Of a stretch of DNA of 37,269 bases, positions 7,398 to 15,191 are shown piece after piece; the stretch's first letter is position 1, and every line of letters begins with the position of its first letter. The translations under genes and the position numbers were made by a program. The notes beneath the pieces are model-generated. The model was not told the origin of the DNA. It did not search any database and was given only the letters and a program-made list of their open reading frames with translations. Source of the DNA: Gammaproteobacteria bacterium (lineage in GTDB: Bacteria; Pseudomonadota; Gammaproteobacteria; Steroidobacterales; Woeseiaceae); assembly GCA_029884165.1 (NCBI GenBank), contig JAOUIH010000029.1, positions 1 to 37,269 of the forward strand, given 5' to 3'.

Positions 7398-8984
7398 ATG
7401 CCGACGCTCGCGAGGTCCGGACCAGTACAGACCGTGCCCGGGTCCTACCCGCGCTACGAGTCGCTCGTACACATGCTGGCGGCCGCGGTCGAGGCGCAGC
7501 CGGGCAAGTCGGCGGTCATCTGCGGGGCGACCCGGCTCTGCTACGCGGAACTCGGTGCGGCGGTCGCCGGGCTCGCCGACCGCCTGGCAGGGATGGTTAC
7601 ACGGGGCGGACGCGTGGCGATACTGGTCCCCAACTCCGCGGAGACCGTCGTGGCCGTATTCGGCGCGATGGCTGCCCACTGCCAGGCGGCGCCGATCAAC
7701 CCGTTTTTTACCGAGCGTGAACTCGACGCGGTAATCACCGGCCTCGAGCCTGCCGTCATCGTCTGCGTCGACGCGACCCTGGATTTCGCCGGCCGCCAGT
7801 CTGCCCGGCTCGGGCTCCCGGAACCCGTGAATATGATCAGCGCCACGCATGGCCTGGGGTCCTGCATCGAGGCCGGCGCCGGCGGGCTCGCAGAGCGGCA
7901 CCTGCCGCGCGGTGAGGACCTGGCAATGCTCCTCTACACCGGCGGCACGACCGGCAAGCCGAAGGGCGTCAACCACCACCACCGGACGCTCGGCTGGTCG
8001 TCCCTGCTGCACTGCACCGCCTGGCCCGTCGATTTCGGCGCAGAGGTGATACTGAACGTCGCCCCGCTGTTTCATATCTGGGGTCTGGGCTATGGCGTGC
8101 TCGTCTCGGTATTCGCGCAAAGCACGTTCGTACTCATTCCACGCTACGAGCCGGACGCCGTGCTGGGGGCGATCGCGGAGCACCGCGTAAGCATTTTCGG
8201 GGGCGGACCCGCCCCGATATATGCCGGCCTGCTGGCGAGCCCGGAGGCCGCCGCCGTGGATTACTCGACGCTCCGGTATTGCCTGTCCGGCGGCGCGCCC
8301 TGCCCGGCCGAGTTGCACCGGAACTGGAAGAAGCTCACCGGCTGTGAGCTTTTCGAGGGCTGGGGCATGTCCGAGGGCGCACCGTTGTGCCTGAACCCGG
8401 CAGACGGCGTGCGCAAGCTGACGTCGGTCGGCCGGCCAGTGCCCGCAACGACGATCGAGGTCGTCGACCTCGACACGGGCCGGTCAGTCCTCGGCATCGG
8501 CGAGTCGGGCGAGGTGCGGGTCAGGGGCCCGCAGATCATGAGCGGCTACCGCAACGAACCCGAAGAGACCGCGATCGCGCTGAGGGACGGCTGGCTGTAT
8601 ACCGGCGATATCGGCTACATCGACGAGGACGGCTACCTTTTCCTCGTCGACCGGAAGAAAGACATGGTCATCGTGGGCGGTTACAACGTGTACCCGCGCG
8701 AGATCGACGAGCTCCTGTTCCAGCATCCGAAGATACTGGAAGCCAGCACGGTCGGACGGCCGGACGATCGGCTCGGCGAAGTGCTCGTTGCGTTCGTTGT
8801 TGCTCGCCGCGGCGAGCAGCTCGGCGAGGAGGAGGTTCTCGAGTATTGCCGGTCGAACCTCGTGAAGTACAAGCGGCCCGTGACGGTGCGCTTCGTCGAC
8901 AGCCTGCCGCGCACGGCCGCGAACAAGATCGACAAGATTCAATTACGCAAGCTGGCGGCATCCCGGGACGATCAGTCATCCTGA
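7398..8984 (+). CDS. AMP-forming acyl-CoA ligase
   Basis: This 528-residue ANL-superfamily enzyme activates a carboxylic acid with ATP and CoA. The P-loop-like motif is YTGGTTGKPKG (about 180-190). Downstream are GWGMSEG, YTGDIGYIDEDGYLFLVDR and the hinge/C-terminal region KDMVIVGGYNVYPREID, with the late lysine motif RTAANKIDKIQLRKL. It is close to fatty-acyl/aryl-CoA ligases of class I; the exact acid cannot be read from the sequence. Co-transcription with the TetR gene suggests an aromatic or phenylpropanoid acid such as a hydroxycinnamate or a lignin side-chain acid. The CoA ester could go to the hydratase/dehydrogenase at 16070. Confidence 0.92.
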   Translation: MPTLARSGPVQTVPGSYPRYESLVHMLAAAVEAQPGKSAVICGATRLCYAELGAAVAGLADRLAGMVTRGGRVAILVPNSAETVVAVFGAMAAHCQAAPINPFFTERELDAVITGLEPAVIVCVDATLDFAGRQSARLGLPEPVNMISATHGLGSCIEAGAGGLAERHLPRGEDLAMLLYTGGTTGKPKGVNHHHRTLGWSSLLHCTAWPVDFGAEVILNVAPLFHIWGLGYGVLVSVFAQSTFVLIPRYEPDAVLGAIAEHRVSIFGGGPAPIYAGLLASPEAAAVDYSTLRYCLSGGAPCPAELHRNWKKLTGCELFEGWGMSEGAPLCLNPADGVRKLTSVGRPVPATTIEVVDLDTGRSVLGIGESGEVRVRGPQIMSGYRNEPEETAIALRDGWLYTGDIGYIDEDGYLFLVDRKKDMVIVGGYNVYPREIDELLFQHPKILEASTVGRPDDRLGEVLVAFVVARRGEQLGEEEVLEYCRSNLVKYKRPVTVRFVDSLPRTAANKIDKIQLRKLAASRDDQSS

Positions 8985-9024
8985 TGGGCCCTCCTGACGG
9001 CTCGTCGATAGCGCGAGCGTCGCG

Positions 9025-9053
9025 TTGACACGTTTATTGTGAGTCAGTAGTGT
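9025..9053 (+). promoter_or_regulatory. Promoter of the PQQ-dehydrogenase/MFS/GST operon
   Basis: TTGACA (9025-9030) and TAGTGT (9048-9053) are 17 bases apart. The arrangement copies the promoter at 3723, including a 7-base gap from the -10 box to the palindromic operator. Confidence 0.6.
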
Positions 9054-9060
9054 TTTTCGT

Positions 9061-9075
9061 ACCGAACTGTTCGGT
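9061..9075. promoter_or_regulatory. Palindromic operator, copy 2 (perfect)
   Basis: ACCGAACTGTTCGGT is a perfect inverted repeat apart from its central base. It lies 36 bases from the start of the -35 box, exactly as in copy 1, and 13 bases before the ATG of the PQQ-dependent dehydrogenase. TGG follows two bases after the repeat in both copies. Confidence 0.75.
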
Positions 9076-9088
9076 CTGGACGTGAAAA

Positions 9089-11266
9089 ATGAACAAGATG
9101 ATCGCGTTAACCGCAGCAAGCTTGTGCCGGCGCGGCAGCATCGGCCTGGCCGGAATAGCCCTGGTGCTCGCCGCCTGCGGCAGGGAAGCACCGCCGGCAG
9201 ACGAGTCGCAGATGGACGAGCCGGCGGCCGGCATCCTTGCCGACGTCGACGGGGCTCGCATCGCCGCCGCCGACGGCGAGCCCGGCAACTGGCTCGCTCA
9301 TGGTCGAACTTACAACGAACAGCGCTACAGCCCGCTCGACCAGATCAATTCGGGCAACGTGGCAAACCTCGGTCTCGCCTGGTACTACGATCTCGACACG
9401 AACCGCGGCCAGGAGGCGACACCCATCGTCGTCGACGGCGTCATGTTCGTCAGCACGGCCTGGAGCAAGGTCAAGGCGCTGGATGCGGCGACCGGCGCAT
9501 TGCTCTGGGACTACGACCCGCAGGTGCCGGGCCAGAAGGCTGCCGACGCCTGCTGCGACGTGGTCAACCGCGGCGTCGCGGTCTGGAAAGGCAGGGTCTA
9601 CCTGGGTGCGCTGGATGGGCGCCTGATCGCACTCGACGCGGCCACTGGCGAAGTCGCCTGGTCGGTACAGACAACAGATACGGACAGGCCGTACACGATC
9701 ACCGGCGCGCCCAGGGTGTACAGGGACAAGGTCGTCATCGGCAACGGCGGCGCAGAGTTCGGCGTGCGTGGCTACGTGTCGGCCTACGACACCGACACCG
9801 GCGAACTCGCCTGGCGCTTCTACACGGTGCCCGGTAATCCGGCCGACGGTTTCGAATCGCCGGCCGTCGAGGCGGCCGCGGAGACCTGGACGGGCCAGTG
9901 GTGGAAGCACGGCGGTGGCGGCACCGTCTGGGACGCGATCGTCTATGACCCCGAACTGAACCTGGTATATATCGGCGTCGGCAACGGCGCACCATGGAAC
10001 CAGTCGATCCGCAGCCCGGGCGGCGGCGACAACCTGTACCTCTCGTCGATCGTCGCGCTGAACGGCGACACGGGCGAATACGTGTGGCACTACCAGACGA
10101 CGCCGGGCGAGACCTGGGACTTCACGGCAACGCAGCCGCTGATACTCGCCGAACTCGAAATCGACGGCGCGCAGCGCAAGGTCATCATGCAGGCGCCGAA
10201 GAACGGCTTCTTCTACGTGCTGGACCGGCGTAACGGCGAGTTCATTTCGGCGGCGCCGTTCACGACGGTCACGTGGGCCTCGGGTATCGACGAGAACGGC
10301 CGCCCGATCGAAAACCCGGAGTCGCGCTACTATGCGACCCAGGGCCCGGCGTTCGTCAAGCCGGGGCCGGGCGGAGCGCACAGCTGGCACCCGATGTCCT
10401 ACAGCCTGGACACGGGCCTGGTCTACTTTCCCGTTACGGACGCCGCGTTCCCGTACATCAACGATCCCGAGTACGTGCCGACCACGCTCGGCTTCAACAC
10501 GGGCGTCGACTTCAATGCGGGCAGCATGCCGCAGATACCCGAAGTCAAGGAGCAGATACTCGGCAGCGTCAAGGCGTTCCTGCTGGCCTGGGATCCGGTT
10601 GCGCAGAAGCCCGCCTGGACGGTCGACTATCCGGGTCCGTCGAACGGCGGCGTGCTGAGCACCGCGGGCAATATCGTCGTCCAGGGCACGGCCGGTGGCG
10701 ATGTCGTCATTTATCGCGCCGACAACGGCGAGAAGCTGTGGTCGATGCACGCGCAGACGGGCGTTCAGGCGGGCCCTGCGACCTACCTCGTCGACGGGGA
10801 GCAGTACATATCCGTCGCAGCGGGCTGGGGCGGCATTTATGCGCTCGCGCCGGGCGAGATCGGCCTGCTGTCCGGGCGCCTCGGCAACAAGAGCCGGATC
10901 CTTGCCTTCAAGCTCGGCGGCCAGGCGCGACTGCCCGAGGCCGAACCCCTCGCGCCGCTCGTATTCACCCCCCCCGCGACGGAGGCGAGCGGTGACGAGG
11001 TCCAGCACGGCAAGTTCCTGTATCACAGGCATTGCGTAGCCTGCCACGGCGATGCGGCGGTCAGCGCCGGCATGCTGCCGGATCTGCGGGCCACGCCGAT
11101 GCTGCACGGCGACGCGTTCCAGTCGGTCGTGCTCGGCGGTGCGCTGGTCGATCGCGGCATGGTCTCGTTTGCAGAGGAACTCGACGAGAACGGCGTCGAG
11201 GCGATCCGGGCCTACCTGGTCGCCAGGGCGCACGAAAGCGCAGCGCTGGCCGGCCAGGTCGAATAG
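9089..11266 (+). CDS. PQQ-dependent quinohaemoprotein dehydrogenase, lipoprotein
   Basis: This 725-residue protein has an eight-bladed PQQ propeller and a C-terminal cytochrome c domain, like type II quinohaemoprotein alcohol dehydrogenases. A lipobox LAAC with Cys30 after a hydrophobic run predicts a membrane-anchored periplasmic lipoprotein. The vicinal pair Cys155-Cys156 (ADACCDVVNRG) is the disulphide ring typical of PQQ alcohol dehydrogenases. Haem is bound at CVACH (649-653), with Met691 in RGMVSF as likely axial ligand. Such enzymes oxidise alcohols and pass electrons to the respiratory chain. It leads the operon with the transporter and two beta-etherase-like GSTs, so a lignin-related primary alcohol is a plausible substrate; this is inferred. 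The ATG at 9089 follows an operator-containing leader. Confidence 0.93.
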   Translation: MNKMIALTAASLCRRGSIGLAGIALVLAACGREAPPADESQMDEPAAGILADVDGARIAAADGEPGNWLAHGRTYNEQRYSPLDQINSGNVANLGLAWYYDLDTNRGQEATPIVVDGVMFVSTAWSKVKALDAATGALLWDYDPQVPGQKAADACCDVVNRGVAVWKGRVYLGALDGRLIALDAATGEVAWSVQTTDTDRPYTITGAPRVYRDKVVIGNGGAEFGVRGYVSAYDTDTGELAWRFYTVPGNPADGFESPAVEAAAETWTGQWWKHGGGGTVWDAIVYDPELNLVYIGVGNGAPWNQSIRSPGGGDNLYLSSIVALNGDTGEYVWHYQTTPGETWDFTATQPLILAELEIDGAQRKVIMQAPKNGFFYVLDRRNGEFISAAPFTTVTWASGIDENGRPIENPESRYYATQGPAFVKPGPGGAHSWHPMSYSLDTGLVYFPVTDAAFPYINDPEYVPTTLGFNTGVDFNAGSMPQIPEVKEQILGSVKAFLLAWDPVAQKPAWTVDYPGPSNGGVLSTAGNIVVQGTAGGDVVIYRADNGEKLWSMHAQTGVQAGPATYLVDGEQYISVAAGWGGIYALAPGEIGLLSGRLGNKSRILAFKLGGQARLPEAEPLAPLVFTPPATEASGDEVQHGKFLYHRHCVACHGDAAVSAGMLPDLRATPMLHGDAFQSVVLGGALVDRGMVSFAEELDENGVEAIRAYLVARAHESAALAGQVE

Positions 11267-11272
11267 CCCGGC

Positions 11273-12583
11273 ATGGCCGGCGGCACCTCGTTCTACGGCT
11301 GGAAGCTGCTGGCCGCGTTCTGGTTGATCCTGTTCATCAACCTGGCGTTTCCGGCTTACGGCTCCAGCGTGATCAATGCATGGATGGTCGCCGATCTCGG
11401 GATCGACCGGCGCACGCTCGGGTTGATGGTCTCCGTCTACATGATGATGACGGGGTTGCCGGGGCCGCTCGTGGCGATGTTCGTCAATCGCTTTGGCGTG
11501 CGGACCACGCTGGTCGCCGGCAGCCTGATCCTGATGACGGGCGCGCTGGGCATGGCGACCTTCGTCGACACGGGCATCGAGGCCGTGGTCGTGTACGGGG
11601 TACTCGTCGGCCTGGGCGTCATGACCGGCGGCGCGCTGGCGGCCCAGACCGGCACTGCCTTCTGGTTCGTGCGCCGGCGGGCGCTCGCGATCTCGATCAT
11701 CCTGTCTGCCGGCGGCATAGGCGGATTCGTTGCGACCAGAGCCCTCAACGCACTGATCACCGCGGCCGGCGGGAACTGGCGGGCCGGCTGGTGGCTGATC
11801 GGCAGTCTCGCGCTGCTATCCGCGATCGTCGCCGCACTGTTCGTCAGGGAGAAGCCCGCGGACCTGGGACAGGAAGCGGACGGCGGTCCGGTTGCCGGCC
11901 GCGATGCCTCCAGGCGGAAGCCGGGCAAGGTGCACATCACCGACGAGGAATGGACGTATCCGGAGGTGCTGCGGACGCCCGCGCTCTGGCTGCTGCTTTC
12001 CTGCAGCCTCGGCATGAGCGCCGGGTTCACGCTGACCATGGCGCATTCGGTCGTACACCTGCAGGACCTCGGTAACTCTGTGGATGCGGCGGCCAAGGCC
12101 TTTTCGATCCTGGTGGTATCGACGCTAATAGGCAAGCTGATGCTCGGCATTTTCGGCGACCGTATAGATCCCCGTTATCTCTGGTCGATAGCGGTCGGTT
12201 TTTTCGGGGTCGGCCTCCTGGTGCTGCTCGACGCGACGACGACGGCCGAACTGCACGTGTTTGCGCTCTGCATCGGCTTCGGTTTCGGCGGCGGCCTGGT
12301 CTGCATGATGACCGTGTTGAGCAATTACTTCGGCTCGAAGGCTTACGCCTCCGTCATCGGCATCACGCTCGCGGTCCAGACGACGGCCGGTGCGCTGGGT
12401 TCCTTCCTGGCCGGCGACCTGTACGAGCGACAGGGCAGCTATACGACGGCGATCGTCGGCATCGCGATCCTGTGCTTTGCCGGCACGCTGCTGCTCCTTT
12501 TCATCAGGCCGCCGACCCGGCCTGCGCTTGCATCGGCGAGCAATACTTCCGAGCCCGGCCTGGCCCCCGGCGTCGGCTCCTGA
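11273..12583 (+). CDS. MFS transporter (OxlT-like)
   Basis: This 436-residue protein is strongly hydrophobic with about 12 membrane segments, a cytoplasmic loop rich in charged residues around 195-225, and the MFS-type N-terminal pattern FYGWKLL...W. It belongs to the monocarboxylate/oxalate-formate antiporter-like branch, often used for uptake of organic or aromatic acids. It starts 6 bases after the PQQ-dehydrogenase and is followed 11 bases later by the first GST. It is therefore likely to import the aromatic dimer or acid that the operon degrades; the substrate is inferred from position. Confidence 0.9.
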   Translation: MAGGTSFYGWKLLAAFWLILFINLAFPAYGSSVINAWMVADLGIDRRTLGLMVSVYMMMTGLPGPLVAMFVNRFGVRTTLVAGSLILMTGALGMATFVDTGIEAVVVYGVLVGLGVMTGGALAAQTGTAFWFVRRRALAISIILSAGGIGGFVATRALNALITAAGGNWRAGWWLIGSLALLSAIVAALFVREKPADLGQEADGGPVAGRDASRRKPGKVHITDEEWTYPEVLRTPALWLLLSCSLGMSAGFTLTMAHSVVHLQDLGNSVDAAAKAFSILVVSTLIGKLMLGIFGDRIDPRYLWSIAVGFFGVGLLVLLDATTTAELHVFALCIGFGFGGGLVCMMTVLSNYFGSKAYASVIGITLAVQTTAGALGSFLAGDLYERQGSYTTAIVGIAILCFAGTLLLLFIRPPTRPALASASNTSEPGLAPGVGS

Positions 12584-12594
12584 ACGAGGCAATC

Positions 12595-13380
12595 ATGGCG
12601 AGACCTATCCTTTATCACTGGGAACCCAACGCCAACTCGGGCAAGCCGATCATCGCGCTTATCGAGAAAGGCGTGGACTTCGAGAGCCGCTATACAGACC
12701 TGCTGGGCTTCGACCAGCACAAGCCGGAGTACCTCGCCGTCAACCCGGCGGGCACGATACCGGTGCTGGTGCATGGCGACGCGGTGCTGGCGGAGTCGAC
12801 GGAGATGGGCGAGTACATCGACGCCGCGTTCGACGGGCCGCCGCTGCGGCCGGACAGTCCGGAGGAGCGCTGGCGGATGCGCTGGTGGGGCAAGTTCCTG
12901 GACGGCTATTTCGGACCGTCGCTGAGCATGATTGGTTGGAGCGTTTTCGTGGGCCCTTCGGTTCGGAACCGTGATCCGGAGGAACTCCGGCGCAATATCG
13001 AGAGGATCCCGCTGAAGGAACGGCGCGACGCGTGGACCAAGGCCATCTACAACACGTTTTCGAAGGAAGAACTCGCGGAGTCGCTGCGCCGGGTGCTGCA
13101 CGGCGTGCGCGTATTCGAGGAAGAGCTCGGCAAGCGGCCCTACTTCGCGGGAACGACCTACTCGCTGGCGGACATCAACGCCTTCTGCATGGCCTACGCC
13201 CTGCCGCTGATGCAGGCCGAACACGTCAACAAGGAGAAGACTCCGAACCTGGTCGACTGGTTGCGTCGCGTTTACGCGCGCCCCGCCATCGCCAGGTCCT
13301 TCGAACTCGGGCGCACGCCGATGGCGGCGCGCACGATCGAGGTGAGGAAACTGATAGCGGAGGACGGCAGCGATGATTGA
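12595..13380 (+). CDS. LigF-type glutathione S-transferase (beta-etherase-like)
   Basis: This 261-residue GST resembles LigF, which cleaves the beta-aryl ether of a lignin-model ketone with glutathione, releasing a phenol and a glutathione thioether. Shared features with LigF are the active-site ANSxKP (Ala13-Asn14-Ser15), EKG-x-FE, D-x-x-x-F-x-QH, NP-x-G-x-x-PVL, the glutathione-binding EST (about 64-66), MRxW-K--D-YF, S-IGW and the late segment VN-EKTP-L--WL-R--ARPAI. The ATG at 12595 is the first that gives a GST N-terminus and sits 11 bases after the MFS stop. Its end overlaps the second GST by 8 bases. Next to a LigD-like dehydrogenase and a Nu-class GST, a beta-etherase role is well supported but its stereochemistry is not predictable here. 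Confidence 0.87.
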   Translation: MARPILYHWEPNANSGKPIIALIEKGVDFESRYTDLLGFDQHKPEYLAVNPAGTIPVLVHGDAVLAESTEMGEYIDAAFDGPPLRPDSPEERWRMRWWGKFLDGYFGPSLSMIGWSVFVGPSVRNRDPEELRRNIERIPLKERRDAWTKAIYNTFSKEELAESLRRVLHGVRVFEEELGKRPYFAGTTYSLADINAFCMAYALPLMQAEHVNKEKTPNLVDWLRRVYARPAIARSFELGRTPMAARTIEVRKLIAEDGSDD

Positions 13381-14143
13381 GCTCTATCACTGGGAGCCGG
13401 TCAGCCATTCGGCGCGCACGCTCATCTGCCTTCACGAGATCGGCGTCGAGTACCAGGGCCACTACGTCGACCTACTCGAATTCGAGCATTTCGGCGCCGA
13501 CTTTCTCGCGCTGAACCGGCTGGCGCAGGTTCCGGTCCTGCGGACCAACGGCGTGTGCCTCACCGAGTCTGCCCTGATTTCCGAGTACCTCGCGGAAAGC
13601 TTCAGGAGTGCCGCACTGGCGCCCTTCGACGCGCTGGGCTGGTACCGGACGCAGACCTGGTCCAAGTGGATCGACTACAACCTGAGTTCGTCGCTCGGGA
13701 CACTCGGCACCCGCAAGTATCTCGTCGCGGTCCTCGCGAACAGGGACCGGGACGATCTCGAGAAGGCGATCGCGGCTATCCCGGTCGCCGAAAGGCGGTC
13801 CGGCTGGGAGCTTGCAGCGAAAAACACCTACGGCGAGGACCTCGTCACCAATTCCCGGCGCAAGGTCGAGCTGGTGGTGCAGCGTATGGAACAACGGCTG
13901 GCGGAGAACCAGTGGCTCGTTGGAGATGCCTACTCGATCGCCGACATCAATACCTTCGCGATGATCCACTCACTCGCCGATATCGTTCCGGATCTCGTCA
14001 ATACAAGGATTTCGCCGCACACCATGGCCTGGCGCTCGCGCATCGCGGAGCGCCCTGCGGTTCGCGAAGCCCTGGCGCTCGGCAGGCGCTTCCCGACCGG
14101 GCGAATCTGCGCGCCCGGGCCGGAGCACAGCCGCTGGGGCTGA
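13373..14143 (+). CDS. Second LigF-like glutathione S-transferase
   Basis: This 256-residue paralogue of the preceding GST keeps the thioredoxin-like N-domain (MIELYHWEP, the F-LALN segment, PVL, TES near 62-64) and the helical C-domain with W-KWIDY, YSIADINTFA and an RPAVREA end. Ser13 within VSHSART aligns with the ANS motif of the first GST, but the Asn is replaced. It starts inside the end of the first GST (ATGATTGA, where TGA ends the upstream gene), so the pair is translationally coupled. Two coupled, divergent beta-etherase-like subunits recall heterodimeric beta-etherases such as BaeA/BaeB. Alternatively the two act on opposite stereoisomers, as LigE/LigP and LigF do. It is the last gene of the operon. 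Confidence 0.83.
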   Translation: MIELYHWEPVSHSARTLICLHEIGVEYQGHYVDLLEFEHFGADFLALNRLAQVPVLRTNGVCLTESALISEYLAESFRSAALAPFDALGWYRTQTWSKWIDYNLSSSLGTLGTRKYLVAVLANRDRDDLEKAIAAIPVAERRSGWELAAKNTYGEDLVTNSRRKVELVVQRMEQRLAENQWLVGDAYSIADINTFAMIHSLADIVPDLVNTRISPHTMAWRSRIAERPAVREALALGRRFPTGRICAPGPEHSRWG

Positions 14144-14165
14144 GCCGCCGGGCCGGTCTCCTCGG

Positions 14166-14195
14166 TTGACACGCCGTTTTGCCGAACCGTACAGT
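14166..14195 (+). promoter_or_regulatory. Promoter of the LigD-like SDR/Nu-GST operon
   Basis: A perfect TTGACA (14166-14171) is followed after 18 bases by TACAGT (14190-14195), which lies inside the palindromic operator. It begins 23 bases after the second GST gene, giving the last two pathway genes their own regulated start. Confidence 0.6.
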
Positions 14196-14200
14196 ACGGT
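14186..14200. promoter_or_regulatory. Palindromic operator, copy 3 (perfect, extended)
   Basis: ACCGTACAGTACGGT is a perfect inverted repeat around its central A, and the symmetry extends outward to GCC/GGC flanks over about 25 bases with one mismatch. It covers the -10 box, whereas copies 1 and 2 sit just after it. Either position would block RNA polymerase. Confidence 0.75.
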
Positions 14201-14285
14201 TTGGCTGAACGGCACCAGGCCGTGCCGTCGAATGCCTGCAGCCAGCGCCGGCTCCGGGCCACACCGGGATCACAGGGGGGCAAAC

Positions 14286-15191
14286 ATGCAGGATGTAACG
14301 GGCAAGACCGCGTTCATTACCGGCGGCGCCCATGGCGTCGGTTACGGCATGGCGCACGCATTCCTCGAGGCCGGCATGAATGTCGTCATCGGCGACATAC
14401 GCGGCGACGCGCTGGAGGCCGCCGTACGGAGACTCGGGAAGATCGCGAGCCCGGTGCACGGCATCCGGGTCGATATCACGGATCGCGACGCGATGGCCCG
14501 TGCCGCCGACGAAGCCGAGGCAAGCTTCGGCAAGGTGCACGTGTTGTGCAACAACGCCGGCATCAACGTGTTCGGCCCGATCGACGAGGCCAGTTACGAC
14601 GACTGGGACTGGCTGATGGATGTGAACCTGAACGCGGTGTTCAACGGCATCAAGTCCTTCCTGCCGAAGATCAAGGCACATGGCGAAGGCGGCCACATCA
14701 TCAATACCGCGTCGATGGCATCCCTGGTGAGCGGCCCGGGTGCCGGTATCTACACGGCGGCGAAATTCGCGGTGCGCGGTTTCAGCGAATGCCTCTGGTA
14801 CAACCTGGTCCCGCAGGGCATCGGCGTTTCGGTCGTATGTCCCGGCCTGGTCAACAGCAATATCCACCACAGCGAAGAACTGCGCCCCGATTCCAGGAAG
14901 AACGTGGGCCATCCCCAGGACGCCGGCTTCGTGTCCAGGCTCGAGCAGATCCAGCCGCTGGGCATGGACCCGCTCGAGATGGGAGCAAAAATCCTGCGCG
15001 GCCTCAAGCGCGGCGACCTGTACATCATGACGCACCCGGAACACAAGGACGAGGTCGCGCGGGATTTCGCCGAGATCCTGGCGGCGTTCCCCGACGAGCC
15101 GGCCGATCCGAAGCGGCTCGAAGTCGAGCACATGCGCCAGAAGATGAAGTACGACATCAAGAACAAGTACTCGGCCGCGCACGATGATTGA
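14286..15191 (+). CDS. LigD-like C-alpha-dehydrogenase (SDR family)
   Basis: This 301-residue classical SDR has the dinucleotide motif TGGAHGVG (12-19), NNAG (89-92), the catalytic Ser143, Tyr156 and Lys160, and an extended C-terminus. It resembles the NAD-dependent C-alpha-dehydrogenases LigD/LigL/LigN, with the shared patterns GP-I-x-x-x-YDD-DW, VNLN-V-NG, GIGVSV-CP and the RP segment after SNI. These enzymes oxidise the benzylic alcohol of guaiacylglycerol-beta-guaiacyl ether to the ketone that beta-etherases need. The ATG at 14286 follows a GGGGGG ribosome site five bases away; the frame is open further upstream but runs into the promoter. It overlaps the Nu-class GST by 8 bases. Function is inferred from family plus context. 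Confidence 0.86.
   Translation: MQDVTGKTAFITGGAHGVGYGMAHAFLEAGMNVVIGDIRGDALEAAVRRLGKIASPVHGIRVDITDRDAMARAADEAEASFGKVHVLCNNAGINVFGPIDEASYDDWDWLMDVNLNAVFNGIKSFLPKIKAHGEGGHIINTASMASLVSGPGAGIYTAAKFAVRGFSECLWYNLVPQGIGVSVVCPGLVNSNIHHSEELRPDSRKNVGHPQDAGFVSRLEQIQPLGMDPLEMGAKILRGLKRGDLYIMTHPEHKDEVARDFAEILAAFPDEPADPKRLEVEHMRQKMKYDIKNKYSAAHDD

Noticed and set aside
9107-11233. A 708-codon open frame opposite the PQQ-dehydrogenase, and similar long antisense frames at 733-2181, 3614-5242, 6300-8318, 16097-18001 and 21931-24051
   Set aside because: They mirror genes with clear family motifs, are rich in Arg, Ala, Gly and Val as expected of GC-rich shadow frames, and show no domain of their own.
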